This document shows positions 43,225 through 52,285 of a stretch of DNA of 64,000 bases, piece by piece. Origin of the DNA: Bog-950 sp964615305 (GTDB lineage: Bacteria > Bacteroidota > Bacteroidia > Chitinophagales > LD1); NCBI GenBank assembly GCA_964615305.1, contig CAZTNA010000003.1, positions 124,001 through 188,000 of the forward strand. The letters run 5' to 3'. The position numbers and the translations under genes are program-made. The notes beneath the pieces are model-generated. The model saw only the letters and a program-made list of their open reading frames with translations. It did no database searches and was not told where the DNA came from. The first letter of the stretch is position 1; every line of letters begins with the position of its first letter.

Positions 43225-45324
43225 TTATTCTATCAATTTCAAAAATTCGGATTCACTCAGCACAACAATTGAAGAAATTTTTTGTGCTTTTGTAAGTTTG
43301 CTTCCGGCATCTTCACCCACAACTAAATAATTAAGATTAGCAGACACACTGCTTAATAACTTACCACCGTTTTCTTCTACCATTTGTTTTGCGCGGTCGC
43401 GGGTAAACTGCTGAAGTGAACCGGTAAACAAAAACGTTTTGCCTTCAAGTTTGTTGTTTTTCGAGAGGGCATCTTCAGGGCGGATTTCTGTGTTTACGCC
43501 CATCCGATTTAGCTCTTGAAGCAAGTGAATATTGCTCTCGTTTTGAAAAAAACCGAAAATACTTTGTGCCACTTTAGGTCCTATTCCTTCAATGTTTGTC
43601 AAATCTTCCACGCTCATATTGTGTAAATCAAAAATGGTTTTCACATGGCCCGATACGTCCTTTGAAGTAGTAACGCCAACATGACGAATGCCTAAAGCGT
43701 TCAACAACCTCCAAAGTGGACGGCTCTTTGATTTTTCTATTCCTTCTTTCAAGTTGCTTACACTTCTCTCTTTCCAGCCCTCTAACTTTAGAATCTCATT
43801 ATAGGGCAATCGGTACAGGTCTTCGATGTTTTTAATAAAGCCACGCTGAATAAACTCTACTACAGTTTCTCTTCCGCAGCCATCTATGTCCATTGCATCT
43901 TTTGAAACAAAATGAATTGCCCGTTCTTCGGTTTGTGCCGGGCAGTCTGCGTTGTCGCATCGCCACACAGCTTCTTCTTCGGGTTTTACCAAAAGCGAAT
44001 TGCAGGAAGGGCAAAAACGGGGAAACGCAATTTTGGTTTCGAGACCCGTTCTTAAATCAGGCACAGAACCAACTATATAAGGAATAACTTCGCCAGCCCG
44101 CTCTACAATTACAGTGTCTCCGAGCCGAATGTCTTTCTCTAAAATGAAATCTTCATTGTGCAACGAAACAGAAGAAATGGTAACGCCCGCTAACGGCACA
44201 GGTTCAATTTTTGCCACTGGGGTAACTGCACCTGTTCGCCCCACCTGAAATTCAACTTTTAGCAAAGTGCTTTGCGCTTGTTTAGCAGCAAACTTGTAGG
44301 CAATTGCCCACCGCGGATGATGAGTCGTGCTGCCGCATAGCTGTTGTTGCTTTAGCGAATTTACTTTCACCACCATGCCATCGGTGTCAATATTAAATGT
44401 GTGGCGTTTGGCGTCCCAAGTTTTTATGAAATCCTGCACTTGGTTGATGTTTTTGCAAACCTTCATTTCGTGCACAGGAGTTTTGAATCCGCATTGGTAT
44501 AGTATTTCTACTGTGCGAAAATGTGATTTGAGATTGTCGGTCAATAAGTTTTTTCCGCTTTTATCTTCAACAAAACTTACATGATATAAAATGGCTTCCA
44601 GGTTTCTTGCGCGCGATTCGTTGGGGTCTTTTGTTCGTAATGAGCCCGAAGCTGTATTGCGTGCATTCTGAAAAGCTTTTTCACCTCTAGTTTTACGCGC
44701 CTCATTCATTTTTTCGAACACGCTGCGTTGTATTATTACTTCACCCCGTATTTCAATTTTATAAATACCGAACTTCGAAAACGGTGCGCGCAAAGGAATG
44801 GTAGAAAGCGCCCTGGCATTATTGGTAATATCGTCACCGGTGTTGCCATCGCCACGTGTGGCAGCGCGAATCAGCAAGTCGTTTTCATAAATCAAAGCTA
44901 TACTGCTTCCGTCAAACTTTGGCTCAACACAGTATTCTACCTCATTGCTGTTAGCCAACTCTTTTACTCTTCTATCAAAGTCATTCAAATCATTGGTGTT
45001 ATACGAATTATCCAACGATAGCATAGCCACTAAATGGTCAACCGACTTGAACTCATCGGTTAGGCTACGGGCAACTCTTTGTGTAGGTGAATCTTCGGAA
45101 AGTAATTCCGGGTTCTCCGTTTCGATTTGCTTCAGTTGCTTAAACAACCTGTCGTAGTCGAAATCAGTAATTACCGGTTCGCTTAAAACATAGTAGCGCC
45201 AGTCGTGGTAGCGCAACACATCATGAAGCGCAGCAACTTTTTCTTTATTAGAAAAATTGTCTTCGCCTTTAGCTAGTTGCCGGGTAAGGTTATTTAAATT
45301 TTGTTGTAGCTCCTTTGAATACAT
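43225..45324 (-). CDS. ligA: NAD-dependent DNA ligase
   Basis: The 699-residue enzyme joins nicks in DNA using NAD. It has the Ia domain (HDWRYYVL near residue 40), the adenylated lysine Lys136 in EPKFDG, an OB fold, the four-cysteine zinc finger (CPSCNSLLV, CDNADCPAQ at about 420-445), helix-hairpin-helix repeats (about 540-595) and a C-terminal BRCT domain (about 615-699). Length is normal. The carbonic anhydrase gene lies just upstream on the same strand, separated by 13 bases. Confidence 0.97.
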   Translation of the reverse strand: MYSKELQQNLNNLTRQLAKGEDNFSNKEKVAALHDVLRYHDWRYYVLSEPVITDFDYDRLFKQLKQIETENPELLSEDSPTQRVARSLTDEFKSVDHLVAMLSLDNSYNTNDLNDFDRRVKELANSNEVEYCVEPKFDGSSIALIYENDLLIRAATRGDGNTGDDITNNARALSTIPLRAPFSKFGIYKIEIRGEVIIQRSVFEKMNEARKTRGEKAFQNARNTASGSLRTKDPNESRARNLEAILYHVSFVEDKSGKNLLTDNLKSHFRTVEILYQCGFKTPVHEMKVCKNINQVQDFIKTWDAKRHTFNIDTDGMVVKVNSLKQQQLCGSTTHHPRWAIAYKFAAKQAQSTLLKVEFQVGRTGAVTPVAKIEPVPLAGVTISSVSLHNEDFILEKDIRLGDTVIVERAGEVIPYIVGSVPDLRTGLETKIAFPRFCPSCNSLLVKPEEEAVWRCDNADCPAQTEERAIHFVSKDAMDIDGCGRETVVEFIQRGFIKNIEDLYRLPYNEILKLEGWKERSVSNLKEGIEKSKSRPLWRLLNALGIRHVGVTTSKDVSGHVKTIFDLHNMSVEDLTNIEGIGPKVAQSIFGFFQNESNIHLLQELNRMGVNTEIRPEDALSKNNKLEGKTFLFTGSLQQFTRDRAKQMVEENGGKLLSSVSANLNYLVVGEDAGSKLTKAQKISSIVVLSESEFLKLIE

Positions 45325-45337
45325 TTAGAATGTGGTA

Positions 45338-45967
45338 TTAACTAAGCCTATAAATCTCCATAATCTCTCCAAGTATTTTCGTAAAATCAACTTGAAGGTC
45401 AATGAGTTTTCCGGAGTGCACATCAAATACCCACCCATGCACTTGTAAGCCGCGTTCCCTGTATGCTTTTTGAATAGCCGCTGTTTTTATTAGGTTAACA
45501 CATTGCTCCTGCACATTAAGTTCTATCAGGCGATTGTAGCGTTCGCCCTCTCCGGCAATGGTATCCAGTTCGCTTTTGTGCAAACGATAAACATCACGTA
45601 TGTTTCTTAGCCAGGGGTTTAATATTCCTAAATCTTGCGGCTGCATAGCGGCTTTTACACCACCGCAAAAATAATGGCCGCAAACCACCACATGCTTTAC
45701 TTTTAAGTGATTTACCGCGTAATTAATTACAGACATTACGTTTAGGTCAATGCTTATAACCATATTGGCAATGTTGCGGTGAACAAAAACCTCACCGGGT
45801 TCAACACCCATTAAGTCTTCGGCTGTTACGCGACTGTCTGAGCAACCGATATAAAGTATTTCCGGTGTTTGCCCTTTTGATAAGGTTTCGAAATAACCAG
45901 GGTTAACAGCTAGTTTTTCAGCAATCCATTTTTTGTTGTTGTCGAAAATTTTGGTGAGGTTGTTCAT
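45338..45967 (-). CDS. Beta-class carbonic anhydrase
   Basis: The 209-residue cytoplasmic zinc enzyme interconverts carbon dioxide and bicarbonate. All zinc and catalytic residues are visible: Cys42 and Asp44 in GCSDSRV, His98 and Cys101 in VVCGHYFCGG, and Arg46 in the Asp-Arg dyad. It follows the bestrophin-family gene by 9 bases in the same direction, a probable operon that may handle bicarbonate transport and conversion together. Confidence 0.96.
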   Translation of the reverse strand: MNNLTKIFDNNKKWIAEKLAVNPGYFETLSKGQTPEILYIGCSDSRVTAEDLMGVEPGEVFVHRNIANMVISIDLNVMSVINYAVNHLKVKHVVVCGHYFCGGVKAAMQPQDLGILNPWLRNIRDVYRLHKSELDTIAGEGERYNRLIELNVQEQCVNLIKTAAIQKAYRERGLQVHGWVFDVHSGKLIDLQVDFTKILGEIMEIYRLS

Positions 45968-45976
45968 TGAGATGTT

Positions 45977-46999
45977 TTAAACGAGAATATTGTTTTGTGG
46001 TTTTAGAGGAACTGGTATTTCTGTTTCATTCAGCATTTCGCGCAAATCTATTTCAATGGCGCGGCTAATAGCCGTAATGGGCACATCGTTAGCACTCCCC
46101 TCAAACGGGCTTTCGCTGCTTTCGCCAATTTTTTCCATAGTGGTAAATATCCAACCGCTAAGCGCACTAAAAGGTATGGTAAGCCAGATAAACTCATGGC
46201 CAAATTTTTCAAACTCTTGTAACATACCTAAGGGCAATAGCAAACTAAAAATGGCAATAAACCAAAAGTTGAGTGTTGCGTATTGGCGCGGGTATGGGTA
46301 GTTCTTTATTCGTTCTGAGCCGCCCTGTTGGTTGTAAAAGTCTATCAGCGATTTTTCTAACTCCATGTGTCGGTAATCTTCTATGAGTCCGGCATCAAGC
46401 AGTTTGCGCAAGTGTGCGGATTGCAATGATATGATATGTGTAGCTCGGTTAGATTTTGACATTACAAAGAGAAACTCTTCGTCTGTCAGATAGGGCTTTA
46501 TGGCATCTTCTAATTTACGGGTGTGTTCTTCTACTACGAACCATTTATCTTTGTATTCTGAGTTATGTACCTGATGAATTGCTTCCCAGGTACGTGGCTC
46601 GCGTAGCTGAAACCGCAAAGCAGTAATCCAGGCAAAATGCCGATAAAAGAGCTGACGATGAATTTCGTGTAACTCTGTTTCGCTTAATGGTGCTTTTGCG
46701 TGTCGGTTATTTACATAGTCTTTTACCATTATGCCCCACGAACGACTGCCATTTACTATTGCGCCCCATATTTTGCGTGCTTCCCAAGCCCGGTCGTAAG
46801 AGGCGTTGTTTTTAAACCCAACAACAAAGGCCACTGCTGTGCCCAACAAAGCAATAGGTAGCCAAGGCAAGGTAAGCCACTTAAAATTATAGAAAGCAAA
46901 AAGTATTGTAGGAACTGCTGCTATTAACAGATGGGTATAAATATCTCTGCGCGTCCAAATTATTACTTCACGAAATGAGTAGTGTTTGCCAGCGTGCAT
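45977..46999 (-). CDS. Bestrophin-family anion channel
   Basis: The 340-residue membrane protein has the bestrophin/YneE fold pattern: SFREVIIWTRRDIYTHLLI, then membrane helices (about 25-65), FKNNASYDRAWEARKIWG with its conserved acidic and aromatic residues, and a further helix pair near 230-275. Bacterial bestrophins form pentameric channels for ions. Its gene sits directly upstream of a carbonic anhydrase gene, which makes bicarbonate a plausible ion. It starts at 46999; a pterin dehydratase pseudogene lies upstream. Confidence 0.88.
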   Translation of the reverse strand: MHAGKHYSFREVIIWTRRDIYTHLLIAAVPTILFAFYNFKWLTLPWLPIALLGTAVAFVVGFKNNASYDRAWEARKIWGAIVNGSRSWGIMVKDYVNNRHAKAPLSETELHEIHRQLFYRHFAWITALRFQLREPRTWEAIHQVHNSEYKDKWFVVEEHTRKLEDAIKPYLTDEEFLFVMSKSNRATHIISLQSAHLRKLLDAGLIEDYRHMELEKSLIDFYNQQGGSERIKNYPYPRQYATLNFWFIAIFSLLLPLGMLQEFEKFGHEFIWLTIPFSALSGWIFTTMEKIGESSESPFEGSANDVPITAISRAIEIDLREMLNETEIPVPLKPQNNILV

Positions 47000-47040
47000 G
47001 TGTGTTTTTCTACCGAAAATAAAAACGGATATTAAAGCAT

Positions 47041-47273
47041 CTACAAAACCAAGTTATCAATTGTGTTTGCAAGTTTGCGGTCTTTTTCCGTTTCAATATT
47101 ACAGCGCCATGCGTGTTGAGTGTAATATTTACAAGGTTCCATACGTTTACCCAGTAAAGGTGGTGATCGTGCCTTTCGGTAAGGATCGCTACTCTTGTTA
47201 TAAACACAAATGCCTCAGCAAAATTTTTATTAACGAAAGTGCGCTTTAGTGAGTTGCCCTCTTCTGTCCATAT
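47041..47273 (-). pseudogene. Frameshifted pterin-4a-carbinolamine dehydratase
   Basis: The region between bestrophin and the M42 gene looks empty but encodes a recognisable PCD/PhhB protein. One frame reads WTEEGNSLKR, NFAEAFVFITRVAILTERHD, HHLYWVNVWN and NTH; after a frameshift near 47095-47105 another frame reads NIETEKDRKLANTIDNLVL and stops at 47041-47043. This matches the family, including the HH pair, the TH and the late Asp. Defects: the frameshift, HHL in place of the family HHP, and ATA in place of ATG at the usual start. The M42 stop codon lies about 40 bases upstream in the same frame. PCD recycles tetrahydrobiopterin for aromatic hydroxylases. No such gene is nearby. Confidence 0.75.
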
Positions 47274-47315
47274 ATCCTGAAAACATAAAACCCACTCAAA
47301 GGTGTAATCAAATAG

Positions 47316-48368
47316 TTATTTAAAACTCCAGTCGTATGTGGCTAAATTGCTGATACAAATTTTCAGCAAGTCAATGTTTCCTTTTATGTCGGCCTTGTGC
47401 GCCATTTCAATAACAGAGTGTATGTGTCGTGTAGGTATTGAAACGCCACCTGCAATAGTTCCTTGTGTAGCCATGCGCTGCATGCCAGCTGTATCGGTGC
47501 CGCCAGCAGGCAGCAACTCCGGCTGCCATTTAATTTTAGCAGTTTCAGCTTGCTCTTTCATAAACTTAACCATGCGATAATCGCAAATGGCCGATGAGTC
47601 CATGATTTTGATAGCTACTCCATCGCCTAGCTTTGTAACACTTTCTTCGGGTTTTGCGCCAGGGGTATCAAATGCAATGGTAGTGTCTATATTAAAACTA
47701 AAGTCGGGGCTTATGTGATGTGCCGCCACCACAGCACCGCGTATGCCAACTTCTTCTTGTACAGTAAATACTCCATAAAAGTCAAACGGAACTTCTTTGC
47801 CTTTCAGTTCACGAAGAGTTTCTAAAAGTATGAAAACCGCTACACGGTTATCAATGCTTTTACAGTTTACGCAGTCACCCATTTCAATTAACTCACGCTC
47901 ACGTGTTACTACGTTGCCCACTTCAACCAATTTTACCACTTCTTCTTTTTTCATGCCGAGGTCAATGAAGTAGTCGTTTAGGGTAAGGTTTTTTCCGCGC
48001 TCTTCGGCTGTCATCAGGTGAATAGGCTTAGAGCCCATTACACCTATTACATCTTTTTTTCCATGTACCACTACGCGCTGTGAAGTGAGTGTTTTAGGGT
48101 CGAAACCGCCCAGAGGATGAAAACGTAAAAAACCATTTTCGTCAATGTGATGAACTATGAATCCGATTTCGTCCATGTGCGCAGCCGCCATCACTTTTTT
48201 ATCGCTGCTTTTTCCTTTTTTGAGGGCAATGAGATTGCCCATGTTGTCGGTATATACAGAGTCGGCAAGGGTTTTTAACTCACGCTGAACCAGTTCGCGA
48301 ACTTTTTGTTCATGGCCGGGCACTCCGGGCACTTCGCAAATTTCTTTTAAGAGAGAAACATTAATCAT
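47316..48368 (-). CDS. M42-family metallo-aminopeptidase
   Basis: The 350-residue cytoplasmic enzyme has the M42 metal ligands in AAHMDEIGFIV, SIDNRVAVF, VQEEVGIRGA and DTTIAFDTPG, plus the C-terminal ISIPTRHIHS-like segment (VSIPTRHIHSVIEMA). M42 enzymes form dodecameric TET shells that trim peptides; some act as glucanases or deblocking peptidases. Start and length are standard. It stands on the minus strand between the pterin dehydratase pseudogene and an endonuclease/phosphatase-like gene. Confidence 0.92.
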   Translation of the reverse strand: MINVSLLKEICEVPGVPGHEQKVRELVQRELKTLADSVYTDNMGNLIALKKGKSSDKKVMAAAHMDEIGFIVHHIDENGFLRFHPLGGFDPKTLTSQRVVVHGKKDVIGVMGSKPIHLMTAEERGKNLTLNDYFIDLGMKKEEVVKLVEVGNVVTRERELIEMGDCVNCKSIDNRVAVFILLETLRELKGKEVPFDFYGVFTVQEEVGIRGAVVAAHHISPDFSFNIDTTIAFDTPGAKPEESVTKLGDGVAIKIMDSSAICDYRMVKFMKEQAETAKIKWQPELLPAGGTDTAGMQRMATQGTIAGGVSIPTRHIHSVIEMAHKADIKGNIDLLKICISNLATYDWSFK

Positions 48369-48436
48369 GAATTGGGTGTTGAATATTTAGTAAAGAGTAT
48401 TTAGATAAACAGCCGCGAACTTAGAATTTTTCACAG

Positions 48437-49456
48437 CTACTTAAACATTATGTCAAAGTAAACCGGCAAGTGATCGCTGTATCCGGCAGTCCACCTTCCG
48501 TTTGCAAATGTGCGATTTGGAATTACTCCGTTTTTTGGGTGGTTGAACAACAGCCATTCGGGAGAAAAAATTTTGGCTTTGCTGTTGTGCACCATGTATT
48601 TGCTTTTGTCATCTAGCAGATTTTTTGAAACAATAAACTGGTCAAACACGTCAGTTTCGTTGCCGAACTTGAGTGTAAATTCTTTATTGGTGAAAAGCGG
48701 TAGCATGAGGTTGGAAAGTGGCTGCGTTTTCGATTTTTTATCAGATGTGAGCAAATGAATTATGCTTTGGTCAGTTGGATTGTCGTTAAAATCACCCATA
48801 ATAACTACGCGTGCGTAAGGTTCACCTAAATACAGATTTTCTATTTTGGCTTTAAGTGCATTAGACGCAGCTATGCGTTTTTTTTCACTTTCTTCTTGAC
48901 CACCTCTGCGGCTGGGCCAGTGGTTCACAAAAAAGTAAATGGAGTATTCATCACCCATAAACGCTTTGAAGTAAAGTATATCGCGGGTTTTATCTTTGGT
49001 TTCATACGGAAAATTCACCGGCAGAGTAGCATCAAATACAGGCTCTACCACACTCTTGTTATAAAGTAGTGCGCAATCAATTCCGCGTTCATCGGGCGAG
49101 TTGTGGTGCACAATGCCGAATTTGAATTTTTTAAGTACGGGTTGTTCTATTAAATCATCGAGCACCTTTTTGTTTTCTATTTCACACAACCCGATAACCA
49201 AAGGCTGTACTGTATCGAGCATGGTAGAAATTACTCTGGCTAGGCGACTAAGTTTTGTCTGGTATTTTTTTGTGTTCCACTTCAGTTTGCCCTCCGGCAA
49301 AAAATCTTCATCGTTTATATCGCGGTCGTTAATGGTGTCGAAGAGGTTTTCTGCGTTGTAGAAAATTACGCGGGCAGGTTTAAGATAATCGGCCTTTTGT
49401 GCACTTATTATTTGTTGAACACAAAGCAAAAATGTAATGAACAATGTTTTTTTCAC
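48437..49456 (-). CDS. Secreted endonuclease/exonuclease/phosphatase-family protein
   Basis: The 339-residue protein has a signal peptide (MKKTLFITFLLCVQQIISAQ) and the EEP-fold catalytic residues in YNAENLFDTIND, GLCEIENKKV, NHWPSRRGG, GDFNDNP and YSDHLPVYF. It is probably a periplasmic or extracellular nuclease or phosphodiesterase. The start codon is GTG (49454-49456), overlapping the TGA stop of the preceding gene (GTGA), so translation is likely coupled. Confidence 0.88.
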   Translation of the reverse strand: MKKTLFITFLLCVQQIISAQKADYLKPARVIFYNAENLFDTINDRDINDEDFLPEGKLKWNTKKYQTKLSRLARVISTMLDTVQPLVIGLCEIENKKVLDDLIEQPVLKKFKFGIVHHNSPDERGIDCALLYNKSVVEPVFDATLPVNFPYETKDKTRDILYFKAFMGDEYSIYFFVNHWPSRRGGQEESEKKRIAASNALKAKIENLYLGEPYARVVIMGDFNDNPTDQSIIHLLTSDKKSKTQPLSNLMLPLFTNKEFTLKFGNETDVFDQFIVSKNLLDDKSKYMVHNSKAKIFSPEWLLFNHPKNGVIPNRTFANGRWTAGYSDHLPVYFDIMFK

Positions 49457-50340
49457 GGGATGTATTTATTATCTGCTATTAATTGTAACTCGTGTTTTAC
49501 CGGTAATGGATTAAAGCCCAAACTTAGGGCTTTTGAAATATCTAAGGATACATCGGCAGGGCGGGGAGCTGCCATCTTCACATCTTTTTGCGAACAGCGC
49601 AACAACTGGTTTTTGTTTAACGCGAATATTTCAGCAGCCAGTAATCCGAATTCATACCGCGATAGTTTTTGTGCGCCCGCTACATGGATAACACCTGAAC
49701 CGAGCTCTATTAATGCCAATAATCCTCCGGCTACGCTTTTGGCTCCGCATACACTTCGGTATTCATCATAAAAAAGCGAAGCCGTTTCACCGGTATTTAA
49801 CTGTGCCATAAACTTATGCAGGTAGTTGCTGTTGCTTGCTGCTGCTGCACCAAACATTAAGGGTAAGCGAAACACTGTTGCTCGCGGATAAATTTTCAGA
49901 ACTTCGTCTTCGGCTATACTTTTTTGTTCGCCATAAGCGCTGAGTGGATTTTTTTCATCGTCTTCTTTATACATTCCCTTTGTGCCATCGAAAACCAAAT
50001 CGGTAGAGGTAAAGGCAAAGGGAATATTGAAATCACTGCAAATGCCCGCCAGATTTTTTGTGGCTTCTACATTTACAGCGTAGCTCTGCTCTTTATTCTG
50101 CTGACAATAATTGGTGTCTGAAATAGCAGCGGCATGAATAACAGTGTCGGGAGCTACGTCTTCAAGTACATCACCTAGCGCTATGTAGTTGGTTATATCA
50201 CACTGAATATTTACCGCGCCCGCAAAACAAAAAGGGGAGGAGTGGTGCAGCGCGTACACTTCGTAATTACTCACGGTGCGTAGCAGGTGGTAGCCCAAGA
50301 ATCCGGAAGCACCGGTAATGAGGAGTTTTTTCTTTGCCAT
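49453..50340 (-). CDS. dTDP-4-dehydrorhamnose-reductase-like SDR protein
   Basis: The 295-residue protein has the nucleotide-binding GASGFLGYHLLR at the N-terminus, the HAAAISDTNYCQ segment and the YxxxK pair in SAYGEQKSIAE. This fits the RmlD-like extended SDR group. It lies between rsmB-like and the secreted nuclease gene without other sugar genes, so the substrate is open. The start at 50340 (MAKKKLLITGAS) is preferred because the longer form would overlap the upstream gene. Confidence 0.84.
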   Translation of the reverse strand: MAKKKLLITGASGFLGYHLLRTVSNYEVYALHHSSPFCFAGAVNIQCDITNYIALGDVLEDVAPDTVIHAAAISDTNYCQQNKEQSYAVNVEATKNLAGICSDFNIPFAFTSTDLVFDGTKGMYKEDDEKNPLSAYGEQKSIAEDEVLKIYPRATVFRLPLMFGAAAASNSNYLHKFMAQLNTGETASLFYDEYRSVCGAKSVAGGLLALIELGSGVIHVAGAQKLSRYEFGLLAAEIFALNKNQLLRCSQKDVKMAAPRPADVSLDISKALSLGFNPLPVKHELQLIADNKYIP

Positions 50341-50347
50341 GCCAGCA

Positions 50348-51553
50348 CTATTTACGTCTGAGTTTTGCCAGATAGAAACCATCGAAGCTGCTATCGAAAG
50401 GAGAAACTAATTTTTCTTCTACGAAAGAATAAGAAAGGTTTCGAGCTAAGATGTTTTTTATCTGCTCCTGATTTTCTACTGCAAAAATACTGCATGTTGA
50501 GTACACCAATATTCCGCCCGGCTTAAGCATAGGTGCGTATTCATCTAAAATTTGCGCCTGTGTGGTTTGTAGTTCGTCAATAAATTTTTTGGTGAGTGTC
50601 CATTTGGCATCGGGTTTTCTTCGCAGTACACCACTGCCGCTGCACGGCACATCCAGCAAAATTCTATCTGCTGATGATTGTAACAGCGCCTGTTTGTGTT
50701 TGGTGAGTTCTGCAGAAATAAACGGTTTTATTATGCGGCAACCAGCTCGTGCAGCGCGCCTTTCAAGTTCTTCTAGCTTTTTTTCGTGTACATCTACCGC
50801 TAGTATCTCTCCACGGTTTTTCATCAGCGCTGCAAGATGTAGTGTTTTGCCGCCCGCCCCACAGCATCCGTCTATTACCATCATGCCGGGCTGCACATCA
50901 CAAAACTGAGCTACAAGTTGCGATGATACATCCTGCACTTCGAACAATCCGTTTTTGTATGCCTCGCTTTTTTTAAGGTTTTTGCGCGAAGAAAGAATGA
51001 GCGCATCGGGTGCGGTATCGGTCTCTGTAAAATCTATTCCCTGATTTTTGAAAAGCTCTTTGATTGTATGCTTCGCTGCTTTCAAAGTATTAATACGTAT
51101 GCTAAGTTTGGCAGGTGTGTTGAGTGCTGTTATTTCCCTCTCCCAATTCGCGCCTAACTGTTGTTCGCCAAATTCATCGAGCCAATCGGGAATAGACTCG
51201 CGTATTTTTCGAATCCCTTTTGCTTCTACTTCCCGCTCGGCAAGTGTTGTAGTGTCCAGCGGAGAAAACTCTTTCCAGTCGGGAAGTGAGCCGGTTTCTA
51301 AAAACAACTTAGCACCCAACAACTTCCAGACAGAAACCTCACCAAATAATTCGTCATTTATACAATACTCGTACAGCCGCTTGTAGCGCACTATGTGATA
51401 AATATTGTCGGCAATAAAATTTCTATCTCGCGCCCCCCATGTTTTGTTGCTTTGCAGAATATCGGCAACGGTGGTGTCGGCCTGTTTGTGATCTAGGAAA
51501 ACTTGTTTCAGCCCGTCAAATACAGCTAAAACAAGGTTGTGGTGAAGCTTCAT
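50348..51553 (-). CDS. 16S rRNA m5C methyltransferase (RsmB-like)
   Basis: The 401-residue NOL1/NOP2/Sun-family protein has an N-terminal NusB-like helical domain (about 1-130), the SAM-binding DGCCGAGGKTLHLAAL, the DVPCSGSGVLRRKPDAKW motif IV and the catalytic YSTCSI motif VI. RsmB methylates cytosine 967 of 16S rRNA. Length is close to the family value. It is the first gene of a three-gene minus-strand unit with the SDR and the secreted nuclease genes. Confidence 0.9.
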   Translation of the reverse strand: MKLHHNLVLAVFDGLKQVFLDHKQADTTVADILQSNKTWGARDRNFIADNIYHIVRYKRLYEYCINDELFGEVSVWKLLGAKLFLETGSLPDWKEFSPLDTTTLAEREVEAKGIRKIRESIPDWLDEFGEQQLGANWEREITALNTPAKLSIRINTLKAAKHTIKELFKNQGIDFTETDTAPDALILSSRKNLKKSEAYKNGLFEVQDVSSQLVAQFCDVQPGMMVIDGCCGAGGKTLHLAALMKNRGEILAVDVHEKKLEELERRAARAGCRIIKPFISAELTKHKQALLQSSADRILLDVPCSGSGVLRRKPDAKWTLTKKFIDELQTTQAQILDEYAPMLKPGGILVYSTCSIFAVENQEQIKNILARNLSYSFVEEKLVSPFDSSFDGFYLAKLRRK

Positions 51554-51659
51554 TTTTTAGTTAGTGCAGTCAGAAATTATCTTTTCTATTGCCATAGATT
51601 AGGCGATGCCACGATTTGCGTGCAACTGGTTGTAAAGGCATTGCCAACTTCCGAAAAAA

Positions 51660-52088
51660 TCAACACGTAATCTTTTTTACACGCGTTTCGTGTCGGCCAC
51701 CCTCAAACGCAGTTTCAATGAATGCGGCTACACAGTCTTTGGCCAGGTCGACAGAGATGAAACGAGCAGGCAGACAAAGCACATTGGCATTGTTGTGCTG
51801 GCGGGTAAGTTTTGCCAACTCAACACCCCATGCAATACCTGCACGAATGCCCTGATGTTTGTTGGCCGTCATTGCCACTCCGTTGGCGCTTCCACAAATA
51901 AGAATTCCGAAGTTGAATTGTTGTTTTTCAACGGCTTCTGCCACCGGATGAACAAAGTCAGGGTAGTCAACACTATCGGCAGTGAATGGACCAAAGTCTT
52001 TCACTTCGTGTCCCGCCTCCTGTAATTGTTTTACTATTTCTGTTTTGTATTCGTATCCGGCATGATCGCCACCGAGAGCAATGCGCAT
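51660..52088 (-). CDS. rpiB: Ribose-5-phosphate isomerase B
   Basis: The 142-residue cytoplasmic enzyme interconverts ribose-5-phosphate and ribulose-5-phosphate. It has GGDHAGYEYK, the catalytic Cys in LICGSANGVAMTANK and the anion-binding GIRAGIAWG and HNNANVLCLPARF. The start at 52088 (MRIALGGDHAG) is standard for the family. It stands alone. Confidence 0.93.
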   Translation of the reverse strand: MRIALGGDHAGYEYKTEIVKQLQEAGHEVKDFGPFTADSVDYPDFVHPVAEAVEKQQFNFGILICGSANGVAMTANKHQGIRAGIAWGVELAKLTRQHNNANVLCLPARFISVDLAKDCVAAFIETAFEGGRHETRVKKITC

Positions 52089-52285
52089 AAAAAGTGTTTG
52101 GTGCAAAGCTAACTCATTTTAGAAAGTAAATTTGGATTTAAGATTAGGGAGTGAAAAGCTAAAAACTATCTAAATAACTTTTCTATCCCAATACTCGGCA
52201 GTTTATTAGGAGATACCCAAAATAAAACCATTACCCAACAGACAATACGCAAACGTATAGGCACTCTGCCAAAATCGGGAAATTT

